The notes beneath the pieces are model-generated. The model was given only the letters and a program-made list of their open reading frames with translations, had not been told where the DNA came from and searched no databases. Shown here one piece after another: positions 1 to 5,072 of a stretch of 5,072 nucleotides of DNA. The stretch lies in contig JAEZJB010000216.1 of the NCBI GenBank assembly GCA_023415845.1, positions 1 to 5,072 of the forward strand, given 5' to 3'. Made by a program: the position numbers and the translations under genes. The first letter of the stretch is position 1, and each line of letters opens with the position of its first letter. Source of the DNA: Chloroflexota bacterium (GTDB lineage Bacteria; Chloroflexota; Chloroflexia; Thermomicrobiales; UBA6265).

Positions 1-158
1 TTATGTCCACGTTCCAGGACGCCCCAGGCTTCGTCGGGCGTGACGAGCTTGAGCCGCTCCAGAAGGTCGTCGGGGATGGCGGGACGGCCGTCTTCGAGGC
101 GACCAAACGGGTTCTGAGGGGTGAGAGCTTCGATGCGATCGGGGCTATTGAAAATCAT
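1..158 (-). CDS. RraA-family protein (demethylmenaquinone methyltransferase-like), N-terminal fragment
   Basis: Fifty-two complete codons are visible from an ATG at 158 to the left edge, with no stop, so the C-terminal majority lies outside the window. A good ribosome site, GAGGAG at 173-168, sits nine bases before the ATG and supports this start. The fragment begins MIFNSP, then has a Pro/Gly/Asp segment (DGRPAIPDDLLERL, about residues 27-40) followed by VTPDEAWGVLERGH (about 42-54, the last residue at the edge). From memory, this resembles the N-terminus of bacterial RraA-family proteins, which often read DGRPRVPDD...VTTEEAWGVL. Family members include the E. coli RNase E inhibitor RraA and divalent-metal aldolases of the HMG/CHA type; older databases call them demethylmenaquinone methyltransferases. 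The visible part holds no catalytic residues, so no activity can be assigned. It lies 196 bases downstream of ppk1 on the same strand and probably has its own promoter. The family call is from recollection, not a search. Confidence 0.6.
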   Translation of the reverse strand, partial: MIFNSPDRIEALTPQNPFGRLEDGRPAIPDDLLERLKLVTPDEAWGVLERGH

Positions 159-167
159 GGTGCTGCA

Positions 168-173
168 CTCCTC
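168..173 (-). promoter_or_regulatory. Ribosome binding site of the RraA-like gene
   Basis: GAGGAG on the minus strand ends nine bases before the ATG at 158-156. Match and spacing are both good, and they decide the start of a gene of which only the first part is visible. Confidence 0.75.
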
Positions 174-179
174 GTCTCG

Positions 180-222
180 CAGGTTCGGATTCGAACACTG
201 CGCCAACCTACTTGATGTTCGA
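180..222 (-). repeat. Overlapping inverted repeats in the leader of the RraA-like gene
   Basis: Two inverted repeats share an arm. The upstream one pairs TCGAACA (222-216) with TGTTCGA (197-191) across 18 bases. The downstream one pairs CAG-T-GTTCG (200-192, the T bulged) with CGAACCTG (187-180) around the four-base loop AATC, giving eight base pairs. Both use GTTCG, so in RNA the two stems would be mutually exclusive. The downstream stem ends six bases before the ribosome site. This could be a leader switch, a protein operator with CGAAC half-sites, or chance. The repeats are directly seen; a regulatory role is inference. Confidence 0.4.
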
Positions 223-231
223 GACGGCGAC

Positions 232-260
232 ACTATATCCGGCTTTGGGCAGGCAGGGAA
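232..260 (-). promoter_or_regulatory. Candidate sigma-70-type promoter for the RraA-like gene
   Basis: TATAGT (237-232) matches the -10 consensus at five of six positions and stands out in a GC-rich gap. The hexamer 17 bases upstream, TTCCCT (260-255), matches the -35 consensus at only three positions. Transcription from it would start near 225 and give a leader of roughly 65 bases carrying the inverted repeats at 222-180. The -35 is weak, so this rests mainly on the -10 box and position. Confidence 0.35.
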
Positions 261-304
261 CCCCGCGGCATGGCAATACTTGATCGCCCGGTCCCCTTCC
301 CTGC
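253..304 (-). repeat. Eight-base inverted repeat downstream of ppk1
   Basis: GCAGGGAA (304-297) and TTCCCTGC (260-253) are perfect inverted copies separated by 36 bases, beginning about 50 bases after the ppk1 stop. There is no T-run after the second arm and the loop is long, so it is not a convincing intrinsic terminator. The second arm overlaps the candidate -35 hexamer of the next gene. No other terminator is visible after ppk1, so termination there could be Rho-dependent or transcripts could read on into the next gene. Confidence 0.25.
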
Positions 305-354
305 GGATTGGTGGAACCTGGCAGATCGGCGTGAGGAGGATCGGTCTCCGGCGG

Positions 355-2559
355 CTACTGCAGGCCGTTGTCTCCCGTTGGCGATCCGGCGCGATAGAGA
401 TCCTGGAAGTATTCCTGAACGTTGAACGGGCGCTCACCGGCGGCGGGCTGAATTGGCTGGTAGGTGCCATCGGGTGCAAGCCGGCGACTGTTGACGGTGT
501 CACGGAGATAGGCGTCGAGCACGACGTTGACCAGGTGATCCTTGAGTTCGGGCGACTCGATCGGCGCGATGACTTCAACCCGGCGGTCAAAGTTTCGTTC
601 CATGACGTCAGCACTGCCGATGAACACTTTTGGGTCTCCCGCATTGCGGAAATAGAAGACGCGGCTGTGTTCGAGGAACCGGCCAACAATGCTGACGACA
701 TTGATCGACTCGCTGACGCCGGGCACACCCGGACGGAGGCAGCAGATCCCTCGAATGATGAGATCGATCTTCACGCCACCCTGAGCGGCGGTGTACAAGG
801 CACGAATGGTCTCCTTGTCGACCAGGGAGTTCATCTTGAGGATGATGTGCCCACCACCATGTCGCTGATGAGCCTCCAGTTCGGCAAGGATGGCGTCGAT
901 GGCTCGCTGGCGAATCTCGTTCGGCGCGACCCAGAGGGTTTCATATTCGACCCTGGGCGCGAACCCGGTGAGGACGTTGAACAGCTGCGTCACTTCCGAG
1001 GCGATGTTCTCGCGGGCGGTGAAGAGCGCGATGTCCTCGTAGATTCGCGCCGTATTCGCGTTGTAGTTTCCGGTCGAGACATGCACGTAGCGGCGGAGGC
1101 CATCGGCTTCACGGCGTACGACTAGCGTGAGTTTGCAGTGGGTTTTGAGGCCCGGCAGCCCATAGGCGACATGGACGCCAGCTTCCTCAAGCGTCTGGGC
1201 CCAGGAGATGTTGTTTTCCTCGTCGAAACGCGCTTTGAGCTCGACCAGTACTGCAACCTGAGTGTCGTCATCACGAGCGCTCGTCAACGCGGGGATCAGC
1301 GGCGAGTTCTTGCCGAGGCGGTAGAGCGTTTGCTTGATGGCCACGACATTGCTGTCCGACGCAGCGGCCTGTACAAAATCAACTACGGCGCCAAACGTCT
1401 GGTATGGCAAGTGGAGGAGGATGTCACGCTCGCGGATGGTCGCGAAGATATCGGGCTCGCCGGTGTCGGGATCGCGAACCATCCGGTGTCCGGGACCAAA
1501 CATTGGTGCCTGGACAAGCGGTGGGTCCATCAGGTCGGGGCGGTCGAGACGCATGAGCACGAAGAGATTGTCGAGGCAGAGGGGGCCATCCACGACGTAG
1601 AGATCGTTGCGGCTGGCGTGAATCTGAGTCAGCAGCCAATCCAGGACCGCATCGGGCATGGAGGTATCAATATCGAGACGGACCACCGTGCCAAACGGCC
1701 TTTGCGCCAGCGTCTCGCGCATGATTTCGAGCATGCTGGCCGGATCGTCTTCATCTTCATCGGGTTCGACATCGGAGTCTCGGAGCAGGTGGAACGGATA
1801 GGAGGCCATGACCTGGCTTCCCGGAAAGAGCTGGTCGAGGTGGGCCGCGATTACCTGCTCCAGCCAGACGAGACGGACTGGTCCCTCGGTGTTCCATGCC
1901 TCGTCGGTGGAAAGGACCGTGCCCGACGACGCAAGTTCGGCAGACGTGACCGGCACCAGGCGCGGCAGCAGCGCCGGAATCTTGACCCGGGCAAAGCGTG
2001 ATCCCCCGCGGCTGCGGAGAACGACGATGAGGTTCAGGCTGTCGTTGGAGACATGGGGGAACCGCCGCCCGCGATCAACGGCCTGCGGAGTGAGGACCGG
2101 GAAGATCTCACGCTCGAAAACGGACGTCATCCGCGACTTTTCATCGGCGGAGAGCGCGTGCCAGTCGACGATGCTGATTCCATTGGCGTCAAGTTCGGGA
2201 ATCAGGTGCTCCGTCAGCAGTCGTGCCTGATCGGAGAACAGTTGCTGACTTGTGTCCTGAATCGCGGCGTGCGCCTGTCGCGGAGTCCGGCCGTCGACGC
2301 CAGGCTCGAAGATGCCCGCGGCAATTTTGCGCTTGACCCCGGCTACGCGAATCATGAAGAACTCGTCGATATTCGAGGTGAAGATCGCGACGAACTTCAG
2401 CCGTTCAAGCAGCGGGGTCGCCGATTCCGCCGCCTCTTCAAGCACACGGCGATTGAACTCCAGCCAACTGAGCTCACGGTTGATGTAGAGGTCGGGTGAT
2501 AGCGGAACGAGGTCGACACGCGGAGCCTCGCTGGCGGCGTCGGCGGCAATCGTGGACAC
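355..2559 (-). CDS. ppk1: Polyphosphate kinase 1
   Basis: PPK1 reversibly transfers the ATP gamma-phosphate onto polyphosphate through a phosphohistidine intermediate. The protein is 734 residues, slightly above the common 690-720, and looks complete. Order of parts: N-terminal domain beginning YINRELSWLEFNRRVLEEA (about 25-43) with TSNIDEFFMIRV (61-72); a head domain around 150-350 that includes an acidic run (261-272); then two phospholipase-D-like C-terminal domains. By alignment from memory to E. coli PPK, H474 in KTHCK corresponds to autophosphorylated H435, H493 in YVHVSTGNYN to H454, R414 and R444 to Mg-binding R375 and R405, and H631 in EHSR to H592. The FDRRVEV signature is at 657-663. 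The start is GTG at 2559, because an in-frame TAG lies six bases upstream (2565-2563); GGGGAG at 2575-2570 is the ribosome site. It is cut off from ftsH by a terminator and is probably expressed from its own leader. No damage or missing key residue was seen. Confidence 0.97.
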   Translation of the reverse strand: MSTIAADAASEAPRVDLVPLSPDLYINRELSWLEFNRRVLEEAAESATPLLERLKFVAIFTSNIDEFFMIRVAGVKRKIAAGIFEPGVDGRTPRQAHAAIQDTSQQLFSDQARLLTEHLIPELDANGISIVDWHALSADEKSRMTSVFEREIFPVLTPQAVDRGRRFPHVSNDSLNLIVVLRSRGGSRFARVKIPALLPRLVPVTSAELASSGTVLSTDEAWNTEGPVRLVWLEQVIAAHLDQLFPGSQVMASYPFHLLRDSDVEPDEDEDDPASMLEIMRETLAQRPFGTVVRLDIDTSMPDAVLDWLLTQIHASRNDLYVVDGPLCLDNLFVLMRLDRPDLMDPPLVQAPMFGPGHRMVRDPDTGEPDIFATIRERDILLHLPYQTFGAVVDFVQAAASDSNVVAIKQTLYRLGKNSPLIPALTSARDDDTQVAVLVELKARFDEENNISWAQTLEEAGVHVAYGLPGLKTHCKLTLVVRREADGLRRYVHVSTGNYNANTARIYEDIALFTARENIASEVTQLFNVLTGFAPRVEYETLWVAPNEIRQRAIDAILAELEAHQRHGGGHIILKMNSLVDKETIRALYTAAQGGVKIDLIIRGICCLRPGVPGVSESINVVSIVGRFLEHSRVFYFRNAGDPKVFIGSADVMERNFDRRVEVIAPIESPELKDHLVNVVLDAYLRDTVNSRRLAPDGTYQPIQPAAGERPFNVQEYFQDLYRAGSPTGDNGLQ

Positions 2560-2562
2560 GGA

Positions 2563-2616
2563 CTAGCAACTCCCCAGTCGAATCGAGGCCATGTGCATGA
2601 GGCACGTCCCTGTCAT
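2563..2616 (-). other. Possible upstream reading frame 2 (17 codons) before ppk1
   Basis: ATG at 2616 opens 17 codons (MTGTCLMHMASIRLGSC) ending in TAG at 2565-2563. It is in the same frame as ppk1 and leaves only TCC between its stop and the GTG start; the ppk1 ribosome site lies inside it. It has no ribosome site of its own and could be translated only by coupling to the preceding frame, whose TGA overlaps its ATG as ATGA. It may be chance. Confidence 0.2.
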
Positions 2617-2657
2617 GAGGCGTTGGACGCGAAATCAGGAGACAGGATCGTCATCAT
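2613..2657 (-). other. Possible upstream reading frame 1 (14 codons) before ppk1
   Basis: ATG-ATG at 2657-2652 opens 14 codons (MMTILSPDFASNAS) ending in a TGA that overlaps the ATG of the next small frame by four bases (ATGA, 2616-2613). The ribosome site is poor, only GAG eight bases upstream. Composition is unremarkable and gives no sign of an amino-acid-sensing leader peptide. It is listed because of the overlap arrangement, not because the peptide is recognised. Confidence 0.2.
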
Positions 2658-2757
2658 GCCACAGTCTCACGAATCCATGCTTTGGGAAGGTCAGGATCGA
2701 AGAGTATGGTTGCGATTCGGCTACAGGAGTCAGAACAACACGAGGGAACCGGTGGAA

Positions 2758-2799
2758 CAGAAAACGCCCGCCAGTCTCGCGACCGGCGGGCGTTTTCTG
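2758..2799 (-). terminator. Intrinsic terminator of ftsH, potentially bidirectional
   Basis: Two perfect 15-base arms, CAGAAAACGCCCGCC (2799-2785 read on the minus strand) and GGCGGGCGTTTTCTG (2772-2758), flank a 12-base loop. The core is a GC-rich stem followed on the minus strand by TTTTCTGTT. It begins 17 bases after the ftsH stop. Because the A-run and T-run lie symmetrically, the same hairpin also reads as a terminator on the plus strand (TTTTCTGGTT), although no plus-strand gene is visible to need it. Confidence 0.93.
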
Positions 2800-2816
2800 G
2801 TTATTGACGACTTTCG

Positions 2817-4910
<2,094 letters not shown>

Positions 4911-5072
4911 GGTTGTGGAAGTCTTTCCTGATTGCCAAGCGGGAGAATCACCGTCGGACGTCGATGGCCGGCGGTCAAGAACCAGCCGAAGCCCCGCATT
5001 TCACTTGTCCATACGTACTTTAGCCGACGACCGAACGGGCTGCACCCGGAATTACGTGTAGCCACGCGATTC
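4911..5072 (-). other. ftsH upstream region
   Basis: These 162 bases carry the weak ribosome site AGGAAAG (4929-4923, twelve bases before the ATG). TTGACC at 4978-4973 resembles a -35 box, but no -10 box stands 16-18 bases downstream. One minus-strand frame is open from the right edge to 4871, overlapping ftsH by 40 bases, and another is open to about 5020; neither translation is recognisable, so the end of an upstream gene cannot be shown or excluded. No heat-shock operator such as CIRCE was seen. Confidence 0.4.

Larger units (their letters stand above)
2560..2757 (-). promoter_or_regulatory. ppk1 leader and promoter region
   Basis: This 198-base stretch separates the ftsH terminator from the ppk1 GTG and should contain the ppk1 promoter. 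GGGGAG at 2575-2570, ten bases before the GTG, is the ribosome site. The best promoter-like pair I could find is CTGACT with CATACT 19 bases downstream, ending near position 2702; both are four-of-six matches with long spacing, so this is weak. Two tiny reading frames lie in the second half (2657-2563). The octamer CATGAGGC occurs twice on the plus strand, at 2596-2603 and 2614-2621. No recognisable Pho box was found. Confidence 0.4.

Noticed and set aside
180..200. tRNA T-arm, because of TTCGAATCC on the minus strand
   Set aside because: The flanks do not form a five-pair T-stem around TTCGAAT, and no acceptor, D or anticodon arm is found on either strand.
121..2001. Plus-strand frames of 334 and 287 codons opposite ppk1
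   Set aside because: Both are in exact reverse-complement register with ppk1 codons; ppk1 is certain and the antisense translations are unrecognisable.
2610..2616. Pho box half-site CTGTCAT before ppk1
   Set aside because: A single heptamer on the plus strand with no second copy at the 11-base spacing expected of a Pho box.
4973..4978. TTGACC as the ftsH -35 box
   Set aside because: No -10-like hexamer occurs 16-18 bases downstream; the sequence there is GC-rich.

Overview
This is a GC-rich bacterial window with three genes, all on the minus strand: an ATP-dependent membrane protease (ftsH), a polyphosphate kinase (ppk1), and the first 52 codons of a probable RraA-family protein that runs off the left edge. 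The two complete genes are intact, of normal family length, and keep every catalytic residue I could locate. Nothing indicates horizontal transfer, a mobile element, CRISPR, or a structural RNA gene. The protein style (FtsH with a long Gln/Asn/Gly/Arg-rich N-terminal tail; a PPK1 with the THCK and STGNYN signatures) and the GC-rich codons fit a member of Chloroflexota, possibly Thermomicrobia-like. That placement is inferred from general resemblance and was not tested.

Layout in transcription order (right to left): 5072-4911 is the ftsH upstream region, with a weak ribosome site and no convincing promoter. ftsH occupies 4910-2817. A strong intrinsic terminator at 2799-2758 follows 17 bases after its stop, so ftsH is probably a separate transcription unit. 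The region 2757-2560 is the ppk1 leader; it holds two tiny overlapping reading frames whose second stop codon lies three bases before the ppk1 GTG start. ppk1 occupies 2559-355. The 196-base gap 354-159 has no strong intrinsic terminator, but it has a plausible -10 box and a set of inverted repeats that could form mutually exclusive hairpins just before the ribosome site of the third gene. That gene starts at 158.

Functionally, FtsH performs membrane and cytosolic protein quality control, and PPK1 makes polyphosphate from ATP. Both are linked to stress physiology in other bacteria, but the terminator between them argues against a single operon, and I see no shared regulatory site. The window reads as ordinary core genome. 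I did not find a new biological system; the items most worth a second look are the two leader regions.
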